Positions 6,896 through 14,400 of a stretch of DNA of 22,318 nucleotides are shown here, piece by piece. The notes below the pieces were generated by a model. The model was not told the origin of the DNA. It searched no databases and worked only from the letters and a program-made list of their open reading frames with translations. The DNA is from CAYJKB01 sp964370625 (GTDB taxonomy: Bacteria; Bacillota; Clostridia; Oscillospirales; Butyricicoccaceae), in assembly GCA_964370625.1 (NCBI GenBank), contig CAYJKB010000035.1, positions 1 to 22,318 on the forward strand, in the 5' to 3' direction. The translations under genes were made by a program, and so were the position numbers. Positions within the stretch are counted from its first letter, which is position 1. Each line of letters begins with the position of its first letter.

Positions 6896-7648
6896 ATGAT
6901 GAATGAAAAACAAGTATTATCTATTATAGTTGAAATGGGGCATTTATTTTTAAAATATGGTGCTGAGGTATATCGTGCTGAACAAAGTGTGGCATATATT
7001 AGCAAAAGTTATGGGCTTGAGCTTGTTGATGTTTTTGCTATACCATCTACTATAATTGTAACTGTTACTACAAAAGATGATTATATAACAAAAACGCAAA
7101 GAATTAATAACGCCACTATAGATTTATATAGAGTTGAGCTTTTAAATTCGCTCTCCCGTGATATTTGTGAACATAAGCTGACTTACAATCAAATTTTAGA
7201 ATGTTTAGAACAAATTAAAACTGCTAAAACTTATTCGTCACCTATTAGGGTTTTAGCTTTATCATTATCAGCTCTTAGCTTCACCATTTTATTTGGTGGC
7301 ACATTGTTTGATAGTATTGCTTCTTTTTTTGTAGGATTTTTTGCTGCACTTGTTAGTGTGCTTTTAGATGAAACTAAAATGAATGGATTTTTAAAAACAG
7401 CCACAGTTAGTTTTTCAATTTCTGTATTTGCCTATTCACTAACATATTTATTTATGCCACATCTTTCAGCTCAAGCTATTATGTCTGGTGCTTTAATGAT
7501 GCTTGTTCCTGGTCTTGCTTTTACAAACTGTATGCGTGATATTATGGCAAATGATTATGTGTCTGGGCTTTCAAAGCTTACTGAAGCTCTGATGACAGCT
7601 CTTGCTGTTGCTGTTGGTGTATCAGTTGTGCTTCTTACAATTTATTAG
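6896..7648 (+). CDS. Threonine/serine exporter, ThrE N-terminal domain protein
   Basis: The protein matches the ThrE/DUF1212 N-terminal family of amino-acid exporters. Residues 1 to about 115 are a soluble domain with the family motif GAEVYRAEQSV and the IPSTIIVTVTT strand. The rest is a membrane part with about five hydrophobic segments (from roughly residue 117 on), including LMMLVPGLAFTNCMRD, typical of this family. The length is 250 residues. Corynebacterium ThrE is a single protein carrying both domains; here the second half is the next gene, as in many Firmicutes. Export of threonine and serine is the family expectation, not shown here. Two ATGs are adjacent at the start (6896 and 6899), with AAAGGA upstream. 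A weak promoter (TTTACA 6827-6832, TAATAA 6849-6854, 16-base spacer) is possible. Confidence 0.85.
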   Translation: MMNEKQVLSIIVEMGHLFLKYGAEVYRAEQSVAYISKSYGLELVDVFAIPSTIIVTVTTKDDYITKTQRINNATIDLYRVELLNSLSRDICEHKLTYNQILECLEQIKTAKTYSSPIRVLALSLSALSFTILFGGTLFDSIASFFVGFFAALVSVLLDETKMNGFLKTATVSFSISVFAYSLTYLFMPHLSAQAIMSGALMMLVPGLAFTNCMRDIMANDYVSGLSKLTEALMTALAVAVGVSVVLLTIY

Positions 7649-7669
7649 ATAAAGGAAGTGAAGTTTTAT

Positions 7670-8125
7670 ATGGATATTTTGCTTGCTGCTCTTTCATCTT
7701 TTTTTGGTTCTTTATGTTTTGCAATATTATTTAATATTAGAGGTAAAAATGTGTTTTATGCTGCCTTTGGTGGTATGATTGGTTGGACACTTTATACAAT
7801 TCTAGGTTATGGTATTAGTGATGTGCTTGTGCGTTCATTTATTAGCTCTGTTGCTGTTTCCCTGTATTCTAATAAAATGGCAAGATTACATAAAGCTCCT
7901 GCTTTAGTTTATTTAGTAATTGCTTTTATTCCGTTAGTACCTGGATTTAGCATTTATAAGGCTATGGAACTTTTAATTATTAGTGATACAAGTGCTTTTA
8001 TAGACCAAGCTGTGTATACTTTTAAAATCGGAATGGTTATTGCAACCGGATTTTTAATCACTTCAAATATCAATTTTATAACCTCACCTATTCATATTAA
8101 AAAATCTAACAAAAGAGGTAGATAA
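7670..8125 (+). CDS. Threonine/serine exporter, ThrE C-terminal (ThrE_2) subunit
   Basis: A small membrane protein of 151 residues with four to five hydrophobic segments and the IPLVPGFSIYKAME motif typical of the ThrE_2/DUF3815 family. It is the partner half of the split ThrE transporter encoded just upstream. I choose the ATG at 7670 because AAAGGAAG (7651-7658) lies about 11 bases before it. A GTG at 7658 in the same frame would overlap that ribosome binding site. Only 21 bases separate it from the first half, so the two are surely co-transcribed. The C-terminus is basic (KKSNKRGR), consistent with a cytoplasmic tail. Confidence 0.85.
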   Translation: MDILLAALSSFFGSLCFAILFNIRGKNVFYAAFGGMIGWTLYTILGYGISDVLVRSFISSVAVSLYSNKMARLHKAPALVYLVIAFIPLVPGFSIYKAMELLIISDTSAFIDQAVYTFKIGMVIATGFLITSNINFITSPIHIKKSNKRGR

Positions 8126-8139
8126 ATTGAATAATCGTC

Positions 8140-8168
8140 TTGACAAAATCAGCTAAAGGCTTTAGAAT
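8140..8168 (+). promoter_or_regulatory. Promoter of the folate operon
   Basis: TTGACA (8140-8145) and TAGAAT (8163-8168) are 17 bases apart. Transcription would begin near 8175, only a few bases before the riboswitch aptamer, which is the expected layout. Confidence 0.85.
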
Positions 8169-8177
8169 ATCATTAAA

Positions 8178-8279
8178 CACAGAGTAGAGAAAAGTGCGTT
8201 AAGTGTCTTTTGAACGGGGAGTTGTCAAAAGAACGAATGACTTAAATAGTCGGCGATACTTTTTTCGCATCCCGCTGGA
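8178..8279 (+). promoter_or_regulatory. Tetrahydrofolate (THF) riboswitch aptamer
   Basis: The conserved blocks of the THF riboswitch appear in order: AGAGTAGA (8181-8188), GCGTTAAGTGT (8196-8206), GAACGGGGAGTTGT (8212-8225), GAACGAA (8231-8237) and GCATCCCGCT (8267-8276). Supporting helices are GTGCG (8194-8198) with CGCAT (8266-8270), CTTTTG (8207-8212) with CAAAAG (8226-8231), and GACT (8239-8242) with AGTC (8248-8251). The outermost P1 helix looks short (CAG with CTG). In known cases this aptamer binds tetrahydrofolate and lowers expression of folate genes, which fits the operon downstream. Confidence 0.9.
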
Positions 8280-8397
8280 AATATAAATTCGAGTACAAGC
8301 TATGCTTTGTACTTAGCGTGCTACCTTGCAAATTATAGTGTTAGACTTTATTATTATAGTCTAAATTTATTTTGAATGGCGATATTTTGAATTTTCG

Positions 8398-8440
8398 GGA
8401 TGAGTGTATTAATTTTACACTTGTCCTTATTTTATTGTTT
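8398..8440 (+). terminator. Attenuator hairpin in the folE leader
   Basis: GGATGAGTGTA (8398-8408) pairs with TACACTTGTCC (8416-8426) over 11 bp with two wobble pairs and a 7-base loop. A U-rich run follows (TTATTTTATTGTTT, 8427-8440). The folE ribosome binding site comes immediately after. Its 5' foot CGGGATG (8396-8402) is exactly complementary to CATCCCG (8268-8274) in the aptamer, so an alternative antiterminator pairing is possible. Confidence 0.65.
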
Positions 8441-8455
8441 GAAAGGAACAGAGCA

Positions 8456-9010
8456 ATGGATATTAAAAAGGCTGAACAGGCGATTACAATGCTTCTTGAA
8501 GCATTAGGTGAAGATGTTACTCGTGAGGGGTTAATTGACACACCAAAACGTGTAGCTAAACTGTATGAAGAAATCACAAGTGGTATGAACCAATCAGCTG
8601 AAGAACATTTAAGCGTGGTTTTTGAATCTGAAGATGCTGGAATTGTTATTCAAAAAGATATAGACTTTTTCTCAACTTGCGAACATCATTTAGCTCCTTT
8701 TTTTGGAAAAGTACACATTGCTTATATTCCTGATGGTTCAGTTGTTGGACTTAGCAAATTATCTCGTATTGTAGAAGTATATGCTAGACGTTTGCAACTG
8801 CAAGAACAAATGACACTTCAAATTGCTACAGCACTTGAAAAACATTTGAAAACTCGTGGTGTTATGGTTGTAGTCGAAGCTGAACACACTTGTATTTCTA
8901 TGCGTGGCATTAAAAAAATAGGTACAAAAACTGTAACTATGCACACTTCTGGTGTTTTTAAAGATGATTATGACTCTAGAAGAGAAGTTTTAGATTTAAT
9001 TAAACTTTAA
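8456..9010 (+). CDS. folE: GTP cyclohydrolase I
   Basis: FolE converts GTP to 7,8-dihydroneopterin triphosphate and formate, the first committed step of folate synthesis. The protein is 184 residues, close to the family norm. The zinc site is visible: C75 and H78 in STCEHHLAPF, and C146 in EHTCISMRG. GLSKLSRIVE at about 98-107 and QEQMTLQIA are further signatures of type I enzymes. The ATG at 8456 is chosen because AAAGGA (8442-8447) lies 8 bases before it and the family N-terminus fits. The upstream ATG at 8372 would translate the attenuator. It is the first gene of the operon and is directly controlled by the THF riboswitch leader. The HD-domain gene follows after 7 bases. Confidence 0.97.
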   Translation: MDIKKAEQAITMLLEALGEDVTREGLIDTPKRVAKLYEEITSGMNQSAEEHLSVVFESEDAGIVIQKDIDFFSTCEHHLAPFFGKVHIAYIPDGSVVGLSKLSRIVEVYARRLQLQEQMTLQIATALEKHLKTRGVMVVVEAEHTCISMRGIKKIGTKTVTMHTSGVFKDDYDSRREVLDLIKL

Positions 9011-9017
9011 GATAATT

Positions 9018-9494
9018 ATGGAACGTGTAGATAAAATATTAAATCATCCTACCTTTAGAAAAACTATTAAAAAACTTAAAAAAGTTGAGCAAGATAGGAT
9101 TTATTGTATACATGATATGGAGCATTTATTAAATGTAGCTCGTATTATGATGATTCAAAATCTTGAAGAAAACTTGCGTTTTGAAAAAGAAGTAATTTAT
9201 GCTGTTGCATTATTACATGATATAGGTAGGCTTAATCAATATAAAACAAAGGAAAAACACGCAATTTTTGGCAGTAAAATGGCTTATGATATACTGCTTG
9301 AGTGTGATTTTGATGAAAAATTAACAGCTGAAATGTGTCTTGCAATTAAGACACATAGTGGCAATGAAGATACCAATGATCTTGGTATACTTTTGCGTAT
9401 AGCTGATAAACTTTCTCGAAATTGCTTTATTTGTGTCGCAGAAGCTCAGTGCAACTGGTCTTATCAAAAGAAAAATAGGAGTATTTATATATGA
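9018..9494 (+). CDS. HD-domain phosphohydrolase of the folate operon
   Basis: A 158-residue HD-superfamily protein; members are metal-dependent phosphohydrolases or phosphodiesterases. The metal motif is H37 (HDMEHLLNV), H67-D68 (LLHDIGR) and D130 (RIADK), with further histidines H81 and H113. After the HD domain comes a cysteine cluster C136-x2-C139-x5-C145 followed by NW, which could bind metal or stabilise the fold. It lies 7 bases after folE and overlaps folP by 4 bases (ATGA at 9491-9494), so it is translated as part of the folate operon. The canonical pathway needs a phosphatase acting on dihydroneopterin triphosphate, and no Nudix gene is seen here. The archaeal MptB is an HD enzyme acting on a dihydroneopterin cyclic phosphate. 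A role at this step is therefore plausible but unproven. Confidence 0.85.
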   Translation: MERVDKILNHPTFRKTIKKLKKVEQDRIYCIHDMEHLLNVARIMMIQNLEENLRFEKEVIYAVALLHDIGRLNQYKTKEKHAIFGSKMAYDILLECDFDEKLTAEMCLAIKTHSGNEDTNDLGILLRIADKLSRNCFICVAEAQCNWSYQKKNRSIYI

Positions 9495-10303
9495 TAATAG
9501 GAAATAGAAAATTCGATACTGAGAATAACTTTTATGTAATGGGAATTGTTAACTTCACACCTGATTCATTTTCAGATGGTGGGCAATATAATGATATTGA
9601 CAAAGCTCTCTTTCGCATTGAACAAATGATAAAAGATGGTGCTGATATTATCGATATTGGCGGAGAGTCTACAAGACCTAATCATATAAAAATTTCTGAT
9701 GATGAAGAAATTGAAAGAATATCTCCGATTTTAAGTGCTGTTCGTGCAAGATTTTCTATACCTATTTCACTTGATACATATAAAGGCAATGTTGCAAGTG
9801 CAGTTGTTCCTTATATTGATATGGTTAATGATATTTGGGGTCTTAAATATGATAACAATATGGCAAGTATAATTGCACAAAACAAATTATCTTGTTGTAT
9901 TATGCATAATAAAAATAACTCAGAGTATAATGATTTTTGGTCTGAACTTAAATCAGATATAACTTCGAGTTTAGAAATCGCCAAAAATGCCAATATACCA
10001 CAAGATAAAATCATGATTGATGCTGGAGTTGGTTTTGCTAAAAGTTATGAACAAAATTTAATTTCCATCAATAGAACTGATGATTTTAAAAATTTTGGAC
10101 TGCCGATATTAATTGCAACTTCAAATAAAAGCGTGATTGGACTTACTAATGATTGTCCTGTAACTGATAGAGTAAGTGGAACTGTAGCGACTTCTGTAGT
10201 TGGCGCTATGAAAGGTGCATCTTTCTTTCGTGTGCATGATGTTAAGGCTAATCGTCAAGCATTGGATATGGTTCATGCAATTATTAATGAAAGAAAGGTG
10301 TAA
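9491..10303 (+). CDS. folP: Dihydropteroate synthase
   Basis: FolP condenses 6-hydroxymethyl-dihydropterin pyrophosphate with p-aminobenzoate to give dihydropteroate; it is the sulfonamide target. The protein is 270 residues, normal length. Signatures in order: MGIVNFTPDSFSDGG near residues 17-31, DIGGESTRP, the SLDTYK strand, DAGVGFAK (usually DPG.GF.K), the substrate-loop segment TSNKSVIG, and a closing RVHD. The Lys of SNKS and the Arg of RVHD, which bind substrate, are present. The preceding position, often Arg (SRKS), is Asn. The ATG at 9491 overlaps the HD gene stop, with AGGAG (9477-9481) 9 bases upstream. The folB-folK gene follows after 3 bases. Confidence 0.97.
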   Translation: MIIGNRKFDTENNFYVMGIVNFTPDSFSDGGQYNDIDKALFRIEQMIKDGADIIDIGGESTRPNHIKISDDEEIERISPILSAVRARFSIPISLDTYKGNVASAVVPYIDMVNDIWGLKYDNNMASIIAQNKLSCCIMHNKNNSEYNDFWSELKSDITSSLEIAKNANIPQDKIMIDAGVGFAKSYEQNLISINRTDDFKNFGLPILIATSNKSVIGLTNDCPVTDRVSGTVATSVVGAMKGASFFRVHDVKANRQALDMVHAIINERKV

Positions 10304-10306
10304 AAA

Positions 10307-11110
10307 ATGGATAAAATAAACGTATATGGATTGTCTTTTTTTGCTCATCATGGAGTATTTGAAGATGAGAAAATTAATGGACAGCAGTTTAGTATAGACT
10401 GTGAATTTGGGGTTGATACAAGCACTTGTGGTGATGACCTTACAAAAACTGTACACTATGGCGAAGTATCGCTAGACATCATTAAATTTTCGACTGAAAA
10501 TCGCTTTGATTTGCTTGAAATGCTCGCAAATAACCTTGCAAAATATTTGCTTAAAAAATACCCATTAATGCAATATGTTACACTCACAGTTCATAAACCA
10601 CAGGCTCCAATACCTACAGAATTTGCTGATGTTACACTTACGATTACTCGTAAAAACACAGTGTGCTATTTGGGAATTGGTTCGAATTTAGGTGAAAAAG
10701 AGCAGTATTTAAATTCTGTAATTAATTTGATTGAAGCAAATGACAACGTTATCCTTTTGGCAAAATCATCATTTATTACTACAAAACCCTATGGCGTGAC
10801 AGACCAACCGGATTTTTTAAACGGAGTTTTGAAAATAAAAACAAATTATTCTATGAGAGAGTTATTAGAATTTTGTAAATTAGCAGAACAAGAAGCTGGT
10901 AGAATTAAAACTCGTGTTTGGGGCGAACGCACACTCGACGTAGATATATTAATGTATGGAAATGAAATTATTTTTACAGATGATTTAATAATACCACATG
11001 CAGAAATGCACAAACGTGATTTTGTACTTAAACCTTTGTGTGAAATTGAACCATATTTAATTCACCCTATATTAAAAACAAATATGCAATCATTGCTACA
11101 AAAACTGTAA
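10307..11110 (+). CDS. folBK: Bifunctional dihydroneopterin aldolase / HPPK (FolB-FolK fusion)
   Basis: One 267-residue polypeptide carries two consecutive pathway enzymes. Residues 1 to about 117 are dihydroneopterin aldolase, which cleaves dihydroneopterin to 6-hydroxymethyl-dihydropterin and glycolaldehyde. HHGVFEDE (14-21, with the catalytic-region Glu), VHYGEV (Y51) and VHKPQAPI (K97) mark its active site. Residues about 119-267 are 6-hydroxymethyl-dihydropterin pyrophosphokinase, with GIGSNLG (123-129), PYGVTDQPDFLN, RVWGERTLDVDIL (D211 and D213 bind Mg-ATP) and IPHAEMHKRDFVLKPL. Fusions of these two domains are known in Firmicutes. AAAGG lies upstream of the ATG. The gene starts 3 bases after the folP stop, so the two are coupled. 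Confidence 0.96.
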   Translation: MDKINVYGLSFFAHHGVFEDEKINGQQFSIDCEFGVDTSTCGDDLTKTVHYGEVSLDIIKFSTENRFDLLEMLANNLAKYLLKKYPLMQYVTLTVHKPQAPIPTEFADVTLTITRKNTVCYLGIGSNLGEKEQYLNSVINLIEANDNVILLAKSSFITTKPYGVTDQPDFLNGVLKIKTNYSMRELLEFCKLAEQEAGRIKTRVWGERTLDVDILMYGNEIIFTDDLIIPHAEMHKRDFVLKPLCEIEPYLIHPILKTNMQSLLQKL

Positions 11111-11136
11111 TTAAATGAGAGAGAGAAAAAAAAGTT

Positions 11137-12549
11137 ATGAATAACAAAAACAGTATTATATTATCTATTGTCGTATTAGCACTTTGTGCATTATTAATTA
11201 TATCTACACCGTGTGCACCGATGTTAGATTTTTTTGGTCATCAAGTATTAGCAATTGTTTTAGCTACGATAGCTATTTGGATATTTAAACCTTTTAATTT
11301 ATCCTTTGCTTTAGGTGGATTTTTTTTAGCAGCTTGTTGCCTAGCATTAGGAATGCCTACTTCAATAGTATTTTCTGGCTTTACACAATCAGCAATTTGG
11401 ACGTTAATTCCAGCTTTATTCTTTGGATTTGTTCTGCAAAAAACTGGCGTTGGTAAACGAATTGCGATGGGAGTTATACGATTAATTCGACCTAGTATAT
11501 TAAATTTTATGCTCGCATGGGTATTTATTGGAGTTGTTTTAAGTATGCTAACACCGTCAATTACGGTACGTGTAGCAATCATTATTCCAATAGCTGTGCA
11601 TTGCACTAACCTTTGTAAGTTTGAACTAAATTCAAAAGCAAACTCTCTGATTATGTTAACAGCATTTTCAATGGCTCTTTTACCTGGAGGGGGTTGGCTT
11701 AATGGTGCATTATGGGGACCTATCATTCAAGGTATGTTTAACTCAACACCTGGAATGGAAGGCATTGTAACTTTTGACAGTTGGCTTAAATCAGTTTTTG
11801 TACCAATGGAAATTGCTACATTAATAGTAATCGCTGGTAGCTATTTAGTTCTAAAACCTTCGGAAAAATTGGATATTTCAGCTATTGAAGAACTAAAAAA
11901 ACAAAAGGAAGAACCATTGACACGTCACGAAAAAATTACGATTATTATACTTATAGGAGTATTTATCTCGTTCATTACCTCTAGTATACATGGTTTCCCT
12001 GATGCAACTATATGTATAGGAGCAGTTTTCTTGTTTTTCCTATTTGGCATAATTCAGCCATCAGAGTTTAGTTCCGGTATTGGTTGGGATATAGTTGTAT
12101 TTTTCTCAATGTCACTAAGCCTTACAGCGATTTTCTCTGAAGCTGGAATTTCAGAATGGCTAAGTAATATAATTGTTCCCGCTTTAGAGCCTCTTGTATC
12201 TAATAACTTATTATTCGTTCTTGGCATCACAGCTATTTTATTCTTATGGAGATTTATAGATGTTGCATTATTTATTCCTACAATGGCGATACTTACACCT
12301 GTAATCCCTGCGATTAGTCAGGCTTACTCTATAAGCCCTCTTGTATGGATTGCAATTTATGTAATGGCTGGTAATGTATTCTTTATGAGCTATCAAAACA
12401 TGTGGGTTAATATGGCACAAGCTATAGCAAAAGAACGTTCTTGGACGTCTAAACATTTAGCAGTCTATGGTACTATTTACTTTATTGGTTGTTTAATCGC
12501 ACTTAGCATTGCTGTTCCTATGTGGGAAAGTTTTGGATATTTTGGATAA
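11137..12549 (+). CDS. SLC13/DASS-type anion permease inside the folate operon
   Basis: A 470-residue polytopic membrane protein with about eleven hydrophobic segments, arranged as in the divalent anion:sodium symporter and related ArsB/NhaD-like ion transporters. Visible family-like elements are the first hairpin region with LTPSITVRVAIIIPIA (in place of the classical SNT motif), LLPGGGWLNGALWGP, a charged cytoplasmic loop around residues 245-270 (rich in Lys and Glu), and GWDIVVFFSMSLSLTAIF in the second half. The second SNT-like motif is not obvious; FFMSYQNMWVNMAQA lies at the equivalent place. The substrate cannot be read from the sequence. It sits 26 bases after folBK and 22 before folA, with no promoter or terminator visible on either side, so it is part of the riboswitch-controlled operon. 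The ribosome binding site is weak (a GAGAGAGA run). A link to folate, p-aminobenzoate or another anionic precursor is inference. Confidence 0.82.
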   Translation: MNNKNSIILSIVVLALCALLIISTPCAPMLDFFGHQVLAIVLATIAIWIFKPFNLSFALGGFFLAACCLALGMPTSIVFSGFTQSAIWTLIPALFFGFVLQKTGVGKRIAMGVIRLIRPSILNFMLAWVFIGVVLSMLTPSITVRVAIIIPIAVHCTNLCKFELNSKANSLIMLTAFSMALLPGGGWLNGALWGPIIQGMFNSTPGMEGIVTFDSWLKSVFVPMEIATLIVIAGSYLVLKPSEKLDISAIEELKKQKEEPLTRHEKITIIILIGVFISFITSSIHGFPDATICIGAVFLFFLFGIIQPSEFSSGIGWDIVVFFSMSLSLTAIFSEAGISEWLSNIIVPALEPLVSNNLLFVLGITAILFLWRFIDVALFIPTMAILTPVIPAISQAYSISPLVWIAIYVMAGNVFFMSYQNMWVNMAQAIAKERSWTSKHLAVYGTIYFIGCLIALSIAVPMWESFGYFG

Positions 12550-12571
12550 AATTTTTTATGGGGGATCTAAA

Positions 12572-13081
12572 ATGAAGCTTAATCTTATAGTTTGTGTTGA
12601 TGAAAATTATGGTATTGGCTATGAAAATCAGCTTTTATTTAATATTAAACAAGATATGGAGTTTTTTAAGGAAAAAACAACAGGTAATGTTATTGTTATG
12701 GGTTCAAACACTTTAAAATCATTACCAAATTCCTCTCCTTTGAAAAACCGAGTGAATATTGTCATGACTTCCAAAAATAATTTCGAGGGTTGTATTTGTT
12801 GCAAAGATATCGATGAGCTTTTTTTAACTTTACAAAAATATCAAAACAAAGAAATCTTTGTTATCGGAGGCGAGCAAATATATAAAATGCTTTTGCCGTA
12901 TTGTCAAAAAGCCTTTATAACAAAGGTATCTGACATAAAAAAAGCGGATACATTTTTCCCTAATATTGACAAGTTTCCGAACTGGAAAATCGTTGCCGAA
13001 AGCCCTGTTCTTTGTCAAGAAAATGCGAGCTATAGATACTGCATTTATAAAAACATTGATACTTTACCATATAAAAATTAG
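12572..13081 (+). CDS. folA: Dihydrofolate reductase
   Basis: DHFR reduces dihydrofolate to tetrahydrofolate with NADPH. The protein is 169 residues, normal for the family. The N-terminal strand LIVCVDENYGIGYEN, the conserved acid D28 (NIKQDMEFFK), VIVMGSNTLKSLP with the NADPH-binding segment, R60 (LKNRVNIVMT) and EIFVIGGEQIY near 94-104 are all recognisable. The usual LPW after the Met20-type loop is LLF here (residues 21-23), a divergent form seen in some Firmicutes. The start is the ATG at 12572, since GGGGGA (12560-12565) lies 6 bases upstream. A longer frame beginning at 12509 lies within the permease gene and is rejected. The stop overlaps the folC ribosome binding site. Confidence 0.94.
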   Translation: MKLNLIVCVDENYGIGYENQLLFNIKQDMEFFKEKTTGNVIVMGSNTLKSLPNSSPLKNRVNIVMTSKNNFEGCICCKDIDELFLTLQKYQNKEIFVIGGEQIYKMLLPYCQKAFITKVSDIKKADTFFPNIDKFPNWKIVAESPVLCQENASYRYCIYKNIDTLPYKN

Positions 13082-13093
13082 GAGAACTTTTGA

Positions 13094-14359
13094 ATGACAA
13101 ATATAAATGCTATACTTGCTAAACTTTGCTCTGAAGGTATTGATTTAGGGCTGACTCGCATGACTGAGCTAATGGATAAATTAGGCAATCCACAAGATGC
13201 ACTTAAAATCATTCATGTCGCTGGGACAAATGGCAAAGGTTCAACTTGTGCTATGCTTAACAGTATTTTCATAACTTCAGGATACAAAACAGCCTTTTTT
13301 TCCTCCCCTTTTTTGCACAATATAACAGAGTTATTTAAAATTAATAATAAAAACATCACAAAACCTCGCCTTTTGCAGTTGATTGAAATTGCTACACAGG
13401 CTGTGGAAAGTATGGAAAGTAAGCCATCTGAATTCGAACTGCAAACAGCTCTTGCATTTTTATATTTTAAAGAAGAAAATTGCGACATTGTTCTTTTAGA
13501 AGTTGGTTTAGGTGGGCTGCTCGACAGTACAAATATAATTTCACATCCCGTTTTATCTGTAATTACAAAAATTGCACTTGACCATATTGGTTTTTTAGGT
13601 AATACAATTGAGCAAATTGCTCATCAAAAAGCTGGTATCATAAAGCAAGACTGTCCGTGTATTGCCTTATCTCAAAATCAAGATGTATTAGATATTTTCA
13701 AACAGACTTGTGATATAAAATCAGCTGATTTTTATGTGTCACAGATTAATTCTATTAAAGTTAAAAAGAATAATTTACACGGAATTGTTCTTGATTATAA
13801 ACATATAGAAAACATTAAAATCCCATTAATTGGCACATATCAAATTGAAAATATTGCACTTGTTTTATCTGTGATTGATATTTTAAATCAGCGTGGATAT
13901 AACTTTTCTGCACAAAATATTATTTCAGGTTTAGGTGCTGTTAAATGGAAAGGCAGATTTGAAATTTTAAAAGATAATCCACTTTTTATTATTGATGGTG
14001 CACATAATTTAGATGGTGCTATAGCGCTTACTAAAACTTTTGACACTGTTTTGCAAGGTCAGAAATTCACATTTTTAATGGCTGTAATGTCCGACAAGGA
14101 CTATAAAAATATGATTGACAAACTAATCCCCTATGCCAAAAGTTTTATTGCTATATCTCCTGATATTAAGCGTGCATTGCCAGCAAAAGACCTGTTTGAC
14201 CAAATTTCTTCTCAGTTTGATGGTCCAGTTTTTTATGCTGACAAGATAAGCGATGGAATTGAGAAAGCTTTTGAAATAACAGCGAATAATCCAATTTGTT
14301 GTTTAGGCTCTCTTTATATTTCACATGAAGTTTCACAAGTAATTGCAAATCTCACCTAA
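13094..14359 (+). CDS. folC: Folylpolyglutamate synthase / dihydrofolate synthase
   Basis: FolC, a Mur-ligase-fold enzyme, ligates glutamate to dihydropteroate and then extends the polyglutamate tail of folates. The protein is 421 residues, the normal length. HVAGTNGKGST (41-51) is the ATP P-loop. FFSSPFLHNITE follows, then LLEVGLGGLLDSTN and ITKIALDHIGFLG of the central domain. WKGRFEIL and IDGAHNLDGA open the C-terminal domain. GGAG (13081-13084) lies 9 bases before the ATG. It is the last gene of the folate operon. No convincing intrinsic terminator was found in the gap after it. Confidence 0.96.
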   Translation: MTNINAILAKLCSEGIDLGLTRMTELMDKLGNPQDALKIIHVAGTNGKGSTCAMLNSIFITSGYKTAFFSSPFLHNITELFKINNKNITKPRLLQLIEIATQAVESMESKPSEFELQTALAFLYFKEENCDIVLLEVGLGGLLDSTNIISHPVLSVITKIALDHIGFLGNTIEQIAHQKAGIIKQDCPCIALSQNQDVLDIFKQTCDIKSADFYVSQINSIKVKKNNLHGIVLDYKHIENIKIPLIGTYQIENIALVLSVIDILNQRGYNFSAQNIISGLGAVKWKGRFEILKDNPLFIIDGAHNLDGAIALTKTFDTVLQGQKFTFLMAVMSDKDYKNMIDKLIPYAKSFIAISPDIKRALPAKDLFDQISSQFDGPVFYADKISDGIEKAFEITANNPICCLGSLYISHEVSQVIANLT

Positions 14360-14400
14360 AAAATTAGCAAATACTAACTGTTTTAATTTTAAAAATACTA

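Larger units (their letters stand above)
8126..8455 (+). other. 330-base leader region of the folate operon
   Basis: This gap holds no gene. In order it contains a promoter (8140-8168), a THF riboswitch aptamer (about 8178-8279), a hairpin AGTACAA/TTGTACT (8292-8298 and 8307-8313), a weaker hairpin TTAGACT/AGTCTAA (8341-8347 and 8358-8364), and a terminator-like hairpin (8398-8426) with a U-rich tail just before the folE ribosome binding site. An ATG at 8372 in the folE frame lies inside this leader and is not a credible start. Confidence 0.8.

Noticed and set aside
8372..8455. Possible longer start for FolE at the ATG at 8372
   Set aside because: It has no ribosome binding site, lies in the riboswitch leader and runs through the attenuator hairpin. 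The extra residues do not resemble the family N-terminus.
11241..11726. 161-codon open frame on the minus strand
   Set aside because: It is antisense to the permease gene, follows that gene's codon pattern and matches no family. The same holds for the other antisense frames over murD, the M42 genes and the SPFH gene.
12509..12571. Longer start for DHFR overlapping the permease gene
   Set aside because: The extension lies in another frame of the permease. GGGGGA at 12560-12565 marks the ATG at 12572.
14360..14400. Intrinsic terminator after folC
   Set aside because: Only a 4-bp TTAG/CTAA pairing is seen before a T-rich stretch; too weak to call.
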